A DNA stretch of 47,193 nt from a virus. Of this stretch, positions 1 to 8,552 are shown piece by piece. A program made the translations under genes and the position numbers. The stretch is from positions 1-47,193 of IMG/VR virus record IMGVR_UViG_3300045999_009251, one strand, 5' to 3'. The first letter of the stretch is position 1; the number at the start of each line of letters is the position of its first letter. Below the pieces are notes generated by a model. The model was not told where the DNA came from and did not search any database. It was given only the letters and a program-made list of their open reading frames with translations.

Positions 1-968
1 CAGCTGTAACCTCGAATATTAGCGCTGGTGCTTTCTACCTTAATGTTTATCAAACTGCAAGTTCTGCTAATGGAGCTGCAGTTCAGTTTGCAATCGCTTA
101 CGGTAATATTAATGGATCTGGATCTAAACTCTATAACAATCTAGTTCCAGGAGTAACTCCCTCTTTAACTACCTACCGCCAGTACGAAACCCTCGTATAT
201 GGAGCTGCCCTTTCCGGATCAGTACAAGGATTTAATTTCGGAGGCTTAGCCGCTAATGCACCTGATATTTTTGCAATCAACGTTGATAGAAATAGGTATA
301 AGCAAACACTCTTCCCCGGAACGTTTAACTTAAGCCTTTCAGGTCCTGGAGGGCAGATCACTATATGTGATAACAGTAACAACGTAACCACCGTGACCTA
401 CCTCGATTGCGGAAGAGTTTTTAACTTGGTATCAGGATCTTTCGGCAGTGCTGTTAATTCTTCAGTGCCCGGAGCAATCGCACCCGGATATACAGTATCA
501 GGATCTTATGGATTTTTCCTACCAGATATTGGAACTATTATTCTGAATCCTAGTGCACTCGCCCTATCTCCTGTACTCGGAGGAATTAGTCTACCGCTAG
601 ATCGAGCTAATTATGGAGTAGTTTCTGTAAACGCTAGTGCATCTTATACCTCCACCAACAATACAATACTATTTCAAGCAATTTCTAGTAGCGCCAACTT
701 CCAGCTGAACTCAGAAGAGACAATTTCGTCTGATTACGTCTTCGTAAGAATAGGTAATGCTGATTATAACTACTCTGCAAACCCCACATTTATTTCCGGA
801 TCAGGAGCGGTTCTATGGCCTACAATGATTTATAGTCCGCAGACATACATTACTACTGTAGGCTTGTACAACGATAATAGCGAATTGTTAGCGGTAGCAA
901 AAATGTCCGTACCCCTTGTAAAAGACTTTACAAAAGAAGCATTAATTAGGGTTAAATTAGATTGGTAA
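1..968 (+). CDS. Phage structural protein, C-terminal part (5' end outside window)
   Basis: The open frame runs in from the left edge (first complete codon at base 3), so the GTG at 393 is internal and not the start. The visible 321 residues are rich in Ser, Gly, Asn and Tyr. Near the C-terminus there is a motif group, YNYSANPTF, then YITTVGLYND, then LLAVAKMS, that also occurs in the gene at 3016 (FNFSQNPTV, YTTTIGLYNE, LLVVGKLA). I recall this block from large T4-like phage tail or baseplate proteins, but cannot name a T4 counterpart. The next gene starts 9 bases after the stop. Late structural role is inferred from neighbours; the function is not known. Confidence 0.7.
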   Translation, partial: AVTSNISAGAFYLNVYQTASSANGAAVQFAIAYGNINGSGSKLYNNLVPGVTPSLTTYRQYETLVYGAALSGSVQGFNFGGLAANAPDIFAINVDRNRYKQTLFPGTFNLSLSGPGGQITICDNSNNVTTVTYLDCGRVFNLVSGSFGSAVNSSVPGAIAPGYTVSGSYGFFLPDIGTIILNPSALALSPVLGGISLPLDRANYGVVSVNASASYTSTNNTILFQAISSSANFQLNSEETISSDYVFVRIGNADYNYSANPTFISGSGAVLWPTMIYSPQTYITTVGLYNDNSELLAVAKMSVPLVKDFTKEALIRVKLDW

Positions 969-977
969 TAGAAAAAA

Positions 978-1586
978 ATGAGTAGAGCAGCAAATAGTCT
1001 AAAGACTTCTGATGTCATCACTACTCCTATCAAGCTAAAATACGAGTCTTCATTCGAATCCGCTTCGTTTGCAGAGAATGGTATTAGGTTTTTGAAAGGA
1101 ATAAATGGACCTGTGACTATTACAGGATCCGTATCCCAGGAGACGATTAATTATTATTCAATCCGTCACCTTTACTATTCAAACTTTCTAACAGGATCCT
1201 TCCCCGTTTCTGCATCGTCTGCCGATAACTTTTTACAGTCTACTGCCGCTTCCGGAAGTAACGACTCGGATAACAGATATTTTCCAACTCATTCCGGTGC
1301 CGAGATAACCGTATTATCCATCCCTAGAGGAGTTTATGGACAGCAGATATCAAGAAAGAGTTTTATTCTAAGCTCATCCAACTACTTTATAGTAGACGAT
1401 GGAAACGGTAATTTGGTAAATTTCTCTAGTATACCTTTAGGATATATACAAAATGGGTATTTCGGTACGAGCGGGTATTTTGTTAGCGGTACCGTTCGCT
1501 TCACTCCTACCCCTGTAGGAAATATAATATATCCCCAAGGAATGGCTATTATAACAAACCCGGACTTCCAAGCGTTCTTTAGGTAG
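978..1586 (+). CDS. Putative tail-associated structural protein
   Basis: A 202-residue protein beginning with ATG in an A-rich context. It has no membrane segment or enzyme motif that I can see. The N-terminal region carries the string TSDVITTPIKLKY, and the rest is Ser/Gly/Tyr-rich with GSV and SGS patterns like the neighbouring fibre proteins. It sits 9 bases after the upstream structural gene and before a fibre gene with its own promoter-like motif, so a tail, baseplate or fibre-attachment role is inferred. I do not recognise a named family. Confidence 0.6.
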   Translation: MSRAANSLKTSDVITTPIKLKYESSFESASFAENGIRFLKGINGPVTITGSVSQETINYYSIRHLYYSNFLTGSFPVSASSADNFLQSTAASGSNDSDNRYFPTHSGAEITVLSIPRGVYGQQISRKSFILSSSNYFIVDDGNGNLVNFSSIPLGYIQNGYFGTSGYFVSGTVRFTPTPVGNIIYPQGMAIITNPDFQAFFR

Positions 1587-1601
1587 TTTTACAGTGGTTG
1601 A

Positions 1602-1610
1602 TATTTATAT
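1602..1610 (+). promoter_or_regulatory. Late-promoter-like motif TATTTATAT
   Basis: One of 18 TATTTAT(T/A)-type motifs that precede genes in this window, here 16 bases before the fibre gene start at 1627. It lies in a 40-base intergenic gap. Confidence 0.55.
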
Positions 1611-1626
1611 ATAAAGTAACTAGACA

Positions 1627-2985
1627 ATGGGATTAATATTTCGTACTTCCTCGCTCGCCAATACAGGGCTTACAACTATAAAGAATATTCCCCTAACTTT
1701 CGAAGAAGGGGACGGAAACTTTGCCTGGCTTGCCGCCAATCTATCTGCAAGCTTAGTAGAAATCTCAGGAGCCGTAAGCCTGTCTGGTTCTTTCAAAATC
1801 CCTACTTTAACAACCACCAATCAGAGTAATGTAGTAACGGTAGATATCACTACAGGACAACTCTACTATACCGCATCTTCTGCATTTAGCGGAAGCGGTG
1901 GTGGTCCTACTGTATCAGCTTCCTATGCACTGAGCTCATCATATGCATTAACCGCATCTTATGTCGTAAGCTCCTCTTACGCCTTAACAAGCTCATTTGC
2001 AGTATCCGCTTCTTATGCATTGAGCTCTTCTTATGCATTGAGCTCTTCTTATGCATTGAGTTCTTCTTACGCACTCTCTTCTTCTTATGCATTAAGTTCT
2101 TCTCTTACAACAAGCAGCTCTTATGCACTAAGCTCTTCTTTTGCAATCTCTGCCTCATGGGCCCCCTCGACAACAGTAACACTAGCCGTATCAAGCAGCG
2201 GATCTACTATCTACTCTATAACCCCCCTTACAAGCGGAGTAAGTGTAGAAAATGGAATATTCTTAGGAGCAAATGCCGGAAAAGATTCAACATACGCTAA
2301 TCGATCAAACTTCTTAGGACTCGGCGCAGGCTTCCAAGCAGTGAGTGCTAGTGATTCAAACTTCCTAGGATACCAGGCTGGCTATAACGCAGACGACGCT
2401 AGTAGTTCTAATTTTATAGGAAACAGAGCAGGAGAAAACGCAACATTCGCTAATCTGTCAAATTTCTTAGGCTTTTTCGCTGGATACAATGCAGTCAGCG
2501 CAAGCCAGTCTACTTTTATTGGATACTTCGCCGGTAGCGGTGCAACAAACGCCGACCGATCTGTGATGATAGGTTCGAACGCCGGTCAAGCTGCTATAAG
2601 CGCTTCAAACTGTATTTTAATTGGAAATACAGCCGGACGTAACTGGACAACCAATGGTGTAGGTAATAATAATATCATTATCGGAACAAATATTACTCTT
2701 GACGATAATAGACAAGATTCAATAAATCTAGGAGGAGTAATTTTTGCTACCGGATCTCACTCTTCTCTAATAGGCAACTCTTACTCAGGTTCAATGCCCG
2801 ATGCTAGAGTAGGTATTAATAAACCCCTCCCCGACTATACTCTAGACGTAAGCGGTAGCGTAGGATTGACCTCAGCGCTCTACCTTAAACCGTCAAATCC
2901 TCTCCCTTCAGGATCTATAGGAGCTCTTGCAGTATCACAGTCTAGTTTATATTTTTATAATGGCGCCTGGACCCTTATAATCTAA
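1627..2985 (+). CDS. Repeat-rich tail fibre protein
   Basis: A 452-residue fibre with three visible blocks. Residues about 97-178 are a tandem array of the hexapeptide S-(S/A)-S-Y-A-L and its variants. Residues about 224-340 are about 20-residue repeats of the form SNFLGxxAGxNA, like the left-handed beta-roll head repeats of trimeric autotransporter adhesins. The C-terminal 55 residues contain YTLDVSGSVG and end in WTLII, a likely trimer tip. Such proteins form elongated homotrimers for receptor contact. The start is the ATG after the late-promoter-like motif. No Peptidase_S74-type maturation domain is visible, unlike the fibre at 35086. Confidence is high for a fibre, low for its exact place on the virion. 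Confidence 0.8.
   Translation: MGLIFRTSSLANTGLTTIKNIPLTFEEGDGNFAWLAANLSASLVEISGAVSLSGSFKIPTLTTTNQSNVVTVDITTGQLYYTASSAFSGSGGGPTVSASYALSSSYALTASYVVSSSYALTSSFAVSASYALSSSYALSSSYALSSSYALSSSYALSSSLTTSSSYALSSSFAISASWAPSTTVTLAVSSSGSTIYSITPLTSGVSVENGIFLGANAGKDSTYANRSNFLGLGAGFQAVSASDSNFLGYQAGYNADDASSSNFIGNRAGENATFANLSNFLGFFAGYNAVSASQSTFIGYFAGSGATNADRSVMIGSNAGQAAISASNCILIGNTAGRNWTTNGVGNNNIIIGTNITLDDNRQDSINLGGVIFATGSHSSLIGNSYSGSMPDARVGINKPLPDYTLDVSGSVGLTSALYLKPSNPLPSGSIGALAVSQSSLYFYNGAWTLII
1915..2160 (+). repeat. In-frame 18-bp tandem repeats coding S-x-S-Y-A-L
   Basis: Around 2011-2100 the unit TATGCATTGAGCTCTTCT recurs nearly perfectly in tandem, flanked by more diverged copies. All copies keep the reading frame, so this is a coding low-complexity array inside the fibre gene and a likely site of copy-number change by slippage. 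Confidence 0.85.
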
Positions 2986-3015
2986 CATACTCGGTTGCGT
3001 CAAAATAGATAAAAT

Positions 3016-3471
3016 ATGGCTGTTAACGATATATGGAACCTGGTCGCCGACTTCTGGAATACAACGCCGCTATATTGGAACACGTTCAATCCAGGCGCAC
3101 CCTATGCCCTATTCTTAACAGCAGAAACCACTATCTATCAAAACGAAGTAAAGTGCCGGGTATCAGAAAATGACTTTAATTTTTCACAAAATCCTACTGT
3201 TTTTGTTAGGAAAGAAATTATCTCAGGCTCAAGCGCACTCCCCTTTTTCGGTCCGGTAAGCGGATCCGGTACGCCAATCAGTTCATCTTTTGGACAGATA
3301 GTGGACGGAACGGTGTACGACTTTATAACTGGTTCCGAATTTCGTCCCTATACTACAACTATTGGACTATATAACGAAAATAACCAACTTCTCGTTGTAG
3401 GAAAGCTTGCAACACCTTACCCTATCCCCGCCAACACCGATATGACTTTTATTGTAAAGTGGGATAGTTAA
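3016..3471 (+). CDS. Structural protein, short relative of the protein at 1-968
   Basis: A 151-residue protein starting MAVNDIWN. Its C-terminal two thirds repeats the motif order of the first gene in the window: NDFNFSQNPTV, then YTTTIGLYNENNQLLVVGKLA, then a final strand FIVKWDS. This indicates paralogy or a shared domain, probably a tail or baseplate beta-structure. The N-terminus (W-N-L-V, W-N-T, Y-W-N-T) is Trp/Asn-rich. It starts 30 bases after the fibre gene and is followed 12 bases later by the nuclease gene. The family is recalled from T4-like phages without a firm name. Confidence 0.65.
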   Translation: MAVNDIWNLVADFWNTTPLYWNTFNPGAPYALFLTAETTIYQNEVKCRVSENDFNFSQNPTVFVRKEIISGSSALPFFGPVSGSGTPISSSFGQIVDGTVYDFITGSEFRPYTTTIGLYNENNQLLVVGKLATPYPIPANTDMTFIVKWDS

Positions 3472-3483
3472 TTTTTTTATCTT

Positions 3484-3951
3484 ATGTCAGAAAAATGGTT
3501 TACGTACGAAGACGGAAATGTAACTGAATACGATTCTGTAGATAAATTTCCTGAAAAATGTGTTGGTTTTATTTACAAAATTACCAACATTAGAACAGGA
3601 AAATTTTATATCGGTAGAAAATCTCTTTTTTCAAACGTTAAGAAAAAGCTAACTAAGAAAGAGCTTGCAGAACATACTGGACCTGGTAAAAAACCTACAA
3701 AAAAACTCGTAACTAAAGAGTCTGACTGGGAAAACTATTGGGGATCCAACAAAGTATTACTACAGGAGATTAAAGACAGTGGAACAAAACATTTCCGTAG
3801 AGAAGTACTTAAATTCTGCTTCAATAAAAAACAGCTAACCTACTGGGAAGTACACTTTCAGTGCGTGAACGAAGTACTTCTATCTGATAGATCCTATAAC
3901 GATAATGTTCTTGCCAAGTTCTTCAGAAGAGATTTGGTAATATCAGAGTAA
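3484..3951 (+). CDS. GIY-YIG endonuclease (Seg-like homing nuclease)
   Basis: A 155-residue protein with the GIY-YIG core: GFIYKI at residues 28-33 and FYIGRKS at 41-47, the arginine being the usual catalytic one. Glu in WEVHFQ near residue 122 is the likely metal ligand. A W-x-N-Y-W-G-S-N-K string lies between. This layout matches the Seg-type free-standing homing nucleases of T4-like phages. It stands between structural genes and the primase, a typical intergenic position for a mobile nuclease gene. No repeats or intron boundaries are visible around it. Start: ATG 12 bases after the upstream stop, preceded by a T-rich run. Confidence 0.8.
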   Translation: MSEKWFTYEDGNVTEYDSVDKFPEKCVGFIYKITNIRTGKFYIGRKSLFSNVKKKLTKKELAEHTGPGKKPTKKLVTKESDWENYWGSNKVLLQEIKDSGTKHFRREVLKFCFNKKQLTYWEVHFQCVNEVLLSDRSYNDNVLAKFFRRDLVISE

Positions 3952-3984
3952 GTCCTTATACTTACAGTTATAGAATTAGTGTAC

Positions 3985-4911
3985 ATGGAGCAATCCCGCC
4001 TAGTCCTTGGACTCTTACATAGTGTTTTAGGTAAATCTAAACCATCTACCAAAGGCAACCACGCCTTTCACTGTCCTTTTTGTAAACATCACAAACCTAA
4101 GCTTGAAATAGATCCTAAGAGCGGTTTTTTTCATTGCTGGACTTGTGAACCTGCTACTAAAGGACGTAGCTTAGTATCGTTACTGAGAAAACTACATGCA
4201 AGTCCTGCACAGATTACCGAAATGAAAACCTACTTCCCTGATAGTAGGGGAGAGGTAGAAGAGAAGAAGTATGCAGTCGTACAATTACCGAAAGAATTTT
4301 TATCTTTATCGCAGAGCAGTACCAAATTAACCTACCGTCAAGCTAAAGCTTATGTTAAAAGCCGGGGGATAACCGAAGAGGATATTTTAAAGTACAACAT
4401 AGGTTACTGTGAGAAAGGAAGGTATGCTAATTCTATTATAGTACCTTCTTACGACAAGAACGGCCGTATAAATTATTTTATTTCTAGATCGTTTGAAAAG
4501 GATCCAGCACGTAAATACAATGCACCCTCTTGCAATAAAAACGAATTAATAGGCCTTGAATACTTCATAAACTGGAACGTACCCGTAATTTTATGTGAAG
4601 GTATATTTGACGCTATTGCTTTGAAGCGAAATGCTGTTCCGTTGTTCGGTAAAACCATACCGCGTGCCCTCATGCTCAAGCTTGTAGAGAATAATGTTAA
4701 GACTGTATATCTTGCACTCGATAACGATGCACTAAAAGAGTCTTTCAACTATGCTCTTGAATTAATCAACTTAGGAAAAGACGTCTACCTTATTGAACTC
4801 GGAAGTAAAGATCCTTCAGAAATAGGGTTTGAAGAAACAACTAAGTATTTACATACCGCCAAGCAGCTTACCTTCGGTGAACTGTTACTTAAAAAGATGC
4901 AATTATGTTAA
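3985..4911 (+). CDS. DnaG-type DNA primase
   Basis: A 308-residue primase counted from the ATG at 3985 (a GTG two codons upstream is less likely). The N-terminal zinc-binding domain has C30-x2-C33 and H50-C51-x2-C54. The TOPRIM domain follows, with the EG..DA motif at 205-210 and the LDND motif at 245-248, which bind the catalytic metals, and DPSE at 276-279. It lacks a DnaB-interaction domain of normal DnaG length, so it resembles the compact phage primases such as T4 gp61 that work with a separate helicase. Its stop overlaps the start of the exonuclease gene by 7 bases, so the two are probably translated together. Confidence 0.9.
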   Translation: MEQSRLVLGLLHSVLGKSKPSTKGNHAFHCPFCKHHKPKLEIDPKSGFFHCWTCEPATKGRSLVSLLRKLHASPAQITEMKTYFPDSRGEVEEKKYAVVQLPKEFLSLSQSSTKLTYRQAKAYVKSRGITEEDILKYNIGYCEKGRYANSIIVPSYDKNGRINYFISRSFEKDPARKYNAPSCNKNELIGLEYFINWNVPVILCEGIFDAIALKRNAVPLFGKTIPRALMLKLVENNVKTVYLALDNDALKESFNYALELINLGKDVYLIELGSKDPSEIGFEETTKYLHTAKQLTFGELLLKKMQLC

Positions 4912-5543
4912 TTGAACAAAGATCAGACGAATGGTTTCAGTTGAGAAGAGGTAAGATTACAAGCTCAGAAATCCATAAGATTATGGGAGAGAAAGGTCTT
5001 ACTGAAACCGCTAAAAGCTATCTGCTTGAGAAGGCTTGTGAACATTTCGGAGGAGTTACAGAACCTGCACACGGACAGGCTCTAGAATGGGGTACAGAAT
5101 TAGAGCCCGTAGCTATTGAGCATTATGAAAAGCTTACAAACACTAAAGTGGAGAAAGCTTCTTTTATTGCTGCAAGTGAATATTACGGAGGATCTCCCGA
5201 CGGAATAGTTAAACCAAAAGGAATAATTGAGGTAAAATGTCCTTTTAAGTCCGCCAACCACTTCAAGCACGGAATGATAGATACTCCAGCCAAGTTTAAA
5301 AAAGCAGCCCCGAACTACTACTACCAGTGTATATCAAACATGATATGCGCCGAAGCCACGTGGTGTGACTTTATTAGCTTTGATCCTCGCGTGTCTTCTG
5401 ACTATCAGATGTTTATATTCAGATTAGAATTAGACAAAGAAGAAGCAGAGCTAATTAAGGAGAGAGTACAGATAGCGGTAGAGTATATGGAAGGTCTCAA
5501 AAAAGAGATAAAAAAAGCAAAACCCAAGTTGCTTCTAGGGTAG
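4905..5543 (+). CDS. YqaJ-type viral recombinase/exonuclease
   Basis: A 212-residue PD-(D/E)xK nuclease. Visible motifs are QRSDEWFQLRRGKITSS at the N-terminus, GxxLExGxELEPVA at about 59-70, GGSPDG with D99, and IIEVKCP with E109 and K111. This is the lambda-exonuclease/YqaJ layout, a 5'-3' double-strand exonuclease used in phage recombination and end processing. The start ATG overlaps the primase stop. Together they form a small replication/recombination unit placed between structural genes and the late cassette. Confidence 0.88.
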   Translation: MLIEQRSDEWFQLRRGKITSSEIHKIMGEKGLTETAKSYLLEKACEHFGGVTEPAHGQALEWGTELEPVAIEHYEKLTNTKVEKASFIAASEYYGGSPDGIVKPKGIIEVKCPFKSANHFKHGMIDTPAKFKKAAPNYYYQCISNMICAEATWCDFISFDPRVSSDYQMFIFRLELDKEEAELIKERVQIAVEYMEGLKKEIKKAKPKLLLG

Positions 5544-5544
5544 A

Positions 5545-5553
5545 TATTTATTA
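5545..5553 (+). promoter_or_regulatory. Late-promoter-like motif TATTTATTA
   Basis: Perfect consensus copy ending 5 bases before the ATG at 5559. If it is a -10 element the transcript would be almost leaderless. It marks the start of the late small-protein cassette. Confidence 0.6.
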
Positions 5554-5558
5554 CTAGT

Positions 5559-6158
5559 ATGATTAATGCTAAATTACTAGGAAAAAGAATCGCCGAAGCT
5601 CTTGTGAATGAACCAGGTCCTTGTTTTTATCCTGGAAGATTCAAACCACCGCACAAAGGACATTACGAAGCCGCTAAGGCTCTCGCAGCAAAAAACTACA
5701 TCACTCAGGTATATATTATCATAAGTAAGAAAGTTGTTGACGGAATTACGCCGGAAGACTCGCTTATGATTTGGAATATGTATTTAAAAGCGGAACCGAA
5801 TCCAAAAATTACGGTTAGGATCTCTACTGATGAATCCCCTATCGTAACTATCATAAATTTTCTAAAGAAAAATCCTACCGCAGATCCGGTGTATGTTACG
5901 GTAGGTGAAGATGAAGTGGATGATGTTGAGTACGGTAAAGCTTTGCAGCAGCAGTTTGGCGATAGAGTTAAGACAATTACAGTACAGGAAAGAGCCGGTG
6001 AAATTACTGCTCCGCACGTTAGAAATATTCTCGCAACAGGCGATTTTGAAGCTTTTGTAGAAGCCGTTCCTGAAGCTGCTTATAATAAAGGCGCTGCACC
6101 GAAAATTTTTAAAATGCTCGCTGGAAAAACAAAAGGAAATGAACCAGAAGAATCTTGA
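5559..6158 (+). CDS. Nucleotidyltransferase (HxGH superfamily) with possible head-targeting tag
   Basis: A 199-residue protein. The core GRFKPPHKGH near residues 28-37 is the HxGH nucleotidyltransferase signature (NMN adenylyltransferase, pantetheine-phosphate adenylyltransferase and relatives), and ITAPHVRNIL near residue 148 is the usual second motif (ISxTxxR-like). The reaction would be nucleotide transfer with release of pyrophosphate; the substrate cannot be read. The N-terminus, MINAKLLGKRIAEAL, contains I-A-E followed by A, the same cleavage-site form as T4 internal proteins, so packaging in the head is possible. It begins right after a late-promoter-like motif and its end overlaps the next gene by 20 bases. 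Confidence 0.75.
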   Translation: MINAKLLGKRIAEALVNEPGPCFYPGRFKPPHKGHYEAAKALAAKNYITQVYIIISKKVVDGITPEDSLMIWNMYLKAEPNPKITVRISTDESPIVTIINFLKKNPTADPVYVTVGEDEVDDVEYGKALQQQFGDRVKTITVQERAGEITAPHVRNILATGDFEAFVEAVPEAAYNKGAAPKIFKMLAGKTKGNEPEES

Positions 6159-7014
6159 TACTATAAAACATTTCCTTGGCTTTTGTAAAAAAGAACTAGA
6201 GATTCAATCTCTTCCTAATATTTCTTTGGTAAGAGATAAAAGCTTTGTGGAGAGGAGTAGATCTTTCGGTGAATATAATCCTAATGGAATGTCAATAAGG
6301 GTGTTTACCACAGGGAGAAACCTTGCTGACATATGTAGAAGCCTTGCACACGAACTTGTACATCACCGTCAACACGAACTAGGACTGATCTATAACGCTG
6401 CAGGCGAGACTGGTACTGAGATTGAAAACGATGCCAATTCTATTGCCGGCATTCTAATGAGAGAGTACGGAAAGTTAAACTTAAGTGTTTACGATTTAGA
6501 TTCGTCAGGTATAAAAGGTTTAGCAGAAGGAAAGCAGGTAGGTACTTTGTACCATTTTACCTCCTACACAAGTTTAATTAAAATTATTAAGAGCGACTTT
6601 GTCTTAACAACCACACAGACAGACATACAACCATACGTCTCCTTTACCAGGAATAAGAAATTTCAATCAGATACAATTTCTACTCAAGCAAGATTAACTA
6701 TCGATGGAGATCAGCTATCTAACAAGTATAAAATAACTCCACACGCGGATACAAAAGCGGGATACGGTAGAGGATCTCAAGACGAAGCTGAAGAAAGGAT
6801 TAGTTTAGTGAAGTATCCAAACGGAGTAGATGTCTCAAGATACCTCATAGAGGTAACCTTAAGAAAAATTAACACAGCTTTTGATTGGGAAGACCCAGAC
6901 TCTTTCCAAGATACGGAAGATTTTGTAGAACCTCCCAGTTTAGAATCCTACAACGAAGTACTTAAATTGTTAAAAGATAACGGAATACCTTACAAAATAG
7001 TCGATAGATACTAG
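6139..7014 (+). CDS. HExxH metallopeptidase fused to ADP-ribosyltransferase-like domain
   Basis: A 291-residue two-domain protein. Residues 1-115 hold a zincin motif, HELVH at 71-75, with a possible third ligand Glu at 94-96 in EIENDANSIAG. Residues 135-291 begin GTLYHFTSYTSLIKII, then YVSFTRNKKF at about 166-175 and a conserved acidic run DEAEERI at about 215-221. I recall this order (YH..T, S(F/L)TR, EEE) from marine phage proteins resembling ADP-ribosyltransferases of the H-Y/S-E type; the assignment is by pattern only. The linker has L-A-E then G (128-131), which fits the gp21-type cleavage consensus. Overlap with the upstream gene is 20 bases. Confidence 0.6.
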   Translation: MNQKNLDTIKHFLGFCKKELEIQSLPNISLVRDKSFVERSRSFGEYNPNGMSIRVFTTGRNLADICRSLAHELVHHRQHELGLIYNAAGETGTEIENDANSIAGILMREYGKLNLSVYDLDSSGIKGLAEGKQVGTLYHFTSYTSLIKIIKSDFVLTTTQTDIQPYVSFTRNKKFQSDTISTQARLTIDGDQLSNKYKITPHADTKAGYGRGSQDEAEERISLVKYPNGVDVSRYLIEVTLRKINTAFDWEDPDSFQDTEDFVEPPSLESYNEVLKLLKDNGIPYKIVDRY

Positions 7015-7022
7015 TAATTGTT

Positions 7023-7622
7023 ATGGAAAATAATCTCAAAAAGGAATTTGCACCTAGAGACGTGCAGAGAATGCGAAATATTATTACCGGTGATACTGGT
7101 GCTAGGACTCAAATACAGACCGGATACGAAAAAAAGACTGAAGTACATAAAGAAGGAGATGTTTGGATAGAAGAAGGTAAAACTTGGACTATCAAAAACG
7201 GGATTAAAATGACCGTTACCAAGCTTGACAAGATTAAAGACTTGGTTCTCATGCCGTTATGCTGTCCGGAGTGTAATAACGTAATGAAAATCGATGAGTA
7301 TAATAAAAAAATGTGGGGAATTCATAGAAAATGCTTCGATTGCGTAATTAAAATGGAGTCTGAGGTTAAGAGATTAGGTAAGTGGGATGAATATTCGGCA
7401 AATATTATGAACCGTAATAAGAACGCTGAGCTAGATGACTTAGAAGTAGCATTAGAACAGTGGGTAGACGAGCAGGATTCTTTTGTTTCTGAACAAGGAG
7501 AGGTGGAAAAATGGGGAGGAGGTGATAAAAACGCCATATACAAGCAGGTTAAGGCTGAAATTGCTGAACTAAAGAAACGAGATATTTATAATGGAAAAAA
7601 TTTAGACGGAAATGCCATTTAA
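7023..7622 (+). CDS. Conserved phage protein with Cys-pair zinc-finger-like region
   Basis: A 199-residue hydrophilic protein. Visible features are GDVWIEEGKTWTIKNGIKMTVTKLDK in the first half (described here by key residues W-x-E-x-G-K-x-W-T-I), then CCPECN and, about 30 residues later, CFDC, a plausible zinc ribbon. The C-terminal half is Lys/Glu-rich and probably helical. I recall a similar protein near late genes of T4-like phages, without a known function. A TATTTATAA motif lies near its 3' end and would serve the next gene, which overlaps this one by 11 bases. Confidence 0.6.
   Translation: MENNLKKEFAPRDVQRMRNIITGDTGARTQIQTGYEKKTEVHKEGDVWIEEGKTWTIKNGIKMTVTKLDKIKDLVLMPLCCPECNNVMKIDEYNKKMWGIHRKCFDCVIKMESEVKRLGKWDEYSANIMNRNKNAELDDLEVALEQWVDEQDSFVSEQGEVEKWGGGDKNAIYKQVKAEIAELKKRDIYNGKNLDGNAI
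7583..7591 (+). promoter_or_regulatory. Late-promoter-like motif TATTTATAA inside the upstream gene
   Basis: The motif overlaps the last codons of the gene at 7023 and lies 20 bases before the start at 7612. Being in coding sequence, it is the weakest-supported copy. Confidence 0.35.
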
Positions 7623-8190
7623 ATCACAAGCCCAACAGCGATTTATGTTTTCTCAGCACCCGAAAATCGCTAAAAGATGGGCAAAAGAAACTCCGAGTAT
7701 GAAAAGCTTACCTCAATACGCACCTGAAGGACAAATGATGCAAGATAATTGGGATCATCCCGGATGTGAGGATAAGATTGGTAAAATGTTTGTAGTCTTG
7801 AAACCAGGCCCGGAGTCGATGCCTGATGATATTATGCATCAGACACACGCTTTCGGTATGGGACAGTTTGAGCCTCAAAGTGTTCACGGAGTTTATAATG
7901 ACGAAGAAGAGGCAAGACTAGTTGCTGAAGCAGCTTGTACTGAACTTCGCAAGCACCTTGAAGAAGTAGAGAAGAAGAAAGACACTGTTCTCAGTAAAAT
8001 CGACAAACATATTGCTAGACTTCAGAAAGAAATCAATGCTCACATGAAAGAAGCTACTGAAATCCCTGAAATGTCTGAAAAGCATCATGAACTTGCTGAA
8101 AGAAAGATGGCAACAATTAGAGGTTTACGTGATAAACACAAAATGGTTAAAGCTGCAAAAAAGCAATTACCCGAAATCGAAGAAAAATGA
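7612..8190 (+). CDS. Phage protein with SQAQQRFMF domain and coiled coil
   Basis: A 192-residue protein. The start, MPFKSQAQQRFMF followed by KIAKRWAKETP, is a short basic motif I recall as recurrent at the ends or starts of many phage late proteins. The middle is His/Met/Pro-rich. Residues about 105-190 are a long charged helix with heptad-like spacing (EEVEKKKDTVLSKIDKHIARL), likely a coiled coil. The stop overlaps the next gene's ATGATG start. The function is unknown; the neighbourhood suggests a minor virion or internal protein. Confidence 0.6.
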   Translation: MPFKSQAQQRFMFSQHPKIAKRWAKETPSMKSLPQYAPEGQMMQDNWDHPGCEDKIGKMFVVLKPGPESMPDDIMHQTHAFGMGQFEPQSVHGVYNDEEEARLVAEAACTELRKHLEEVEKKKDTVLSKIDKHIARLQKEINAHMKEATEIPEMSEKHHELAERKMATIRGLRDKHKMVKAAKKQLPEIEEK

Positions 8191-8552
8191 TGGAACAATT
8201 TGGAATCTTTATCGGCACGTTGATGCAGAGCCGTAATCAAGCTCACATTTATCACCTACAGACCTCTTCTTATGCTCAGCATATAGCCCTACAAGGCTAT
8301 TACGAAGGTATCATTCCCCTTATCGATGGACTAGTGGAGAGTTTTCAAGGGAAGTACGGAATTCTACGCGGTTACAAGATGGCAGGAACTATTAAGGAAG
8401 ATGAAAACGCTTTAATATATTTTGAAGGTCTCTGCAAATTCATAGAGACGGTGATCCCTGGACTTCCTCAAGATACTTTCCTTGTAAATCAGTATGACGA
8501 GGTGATGACCCTCATTCAATCTACGAAGTATAAGCTCAAATTCTTACACTAA
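8187..8552 (+). CDS. Small helical phage protein, possibly ferritin/Dps-like
   Basis: A 121-residue protein predicted to be mostly helical. It carries [18 protein letters not shown] followed by [22 protein letters not shown], a pattern of two helices with His, Glu and Asp spaced as in Dps/ferritin-like bundles. I recall a phage family with this pattern (noted from memory as DUF5856) but cannot verify the number. If correct it might bind DNA or metal. It overlaps both neighbours by 1-4 bases, so it is part of one translationally coupled cassette. Confidence 0.55.
   Translation: MMEQFGIFIGTLMQSRNQAHIYHLQTSSYAQHIALQGYYEGIIPLIDGLVESFQGKYGILRGYKMAGTIKEDENALIYFEGLCKFIETVIPGLPQDTFLVNQYDEVMTLIQSTKYKLKFLH

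Noticed and set aside
393-968. Independent gene starting at the GTG at 393
   Set aside because: The same frame is open from base 3 to the GTG with matching composition, so this is the C-terminal part of a gene that begins before the window.
1907-2092. Minus-strand frame rich in MHKKSS repeats
   Set aside because: It is the reverse reading of the SSSYAL coding repeat on the + strand, with no start context or homology.
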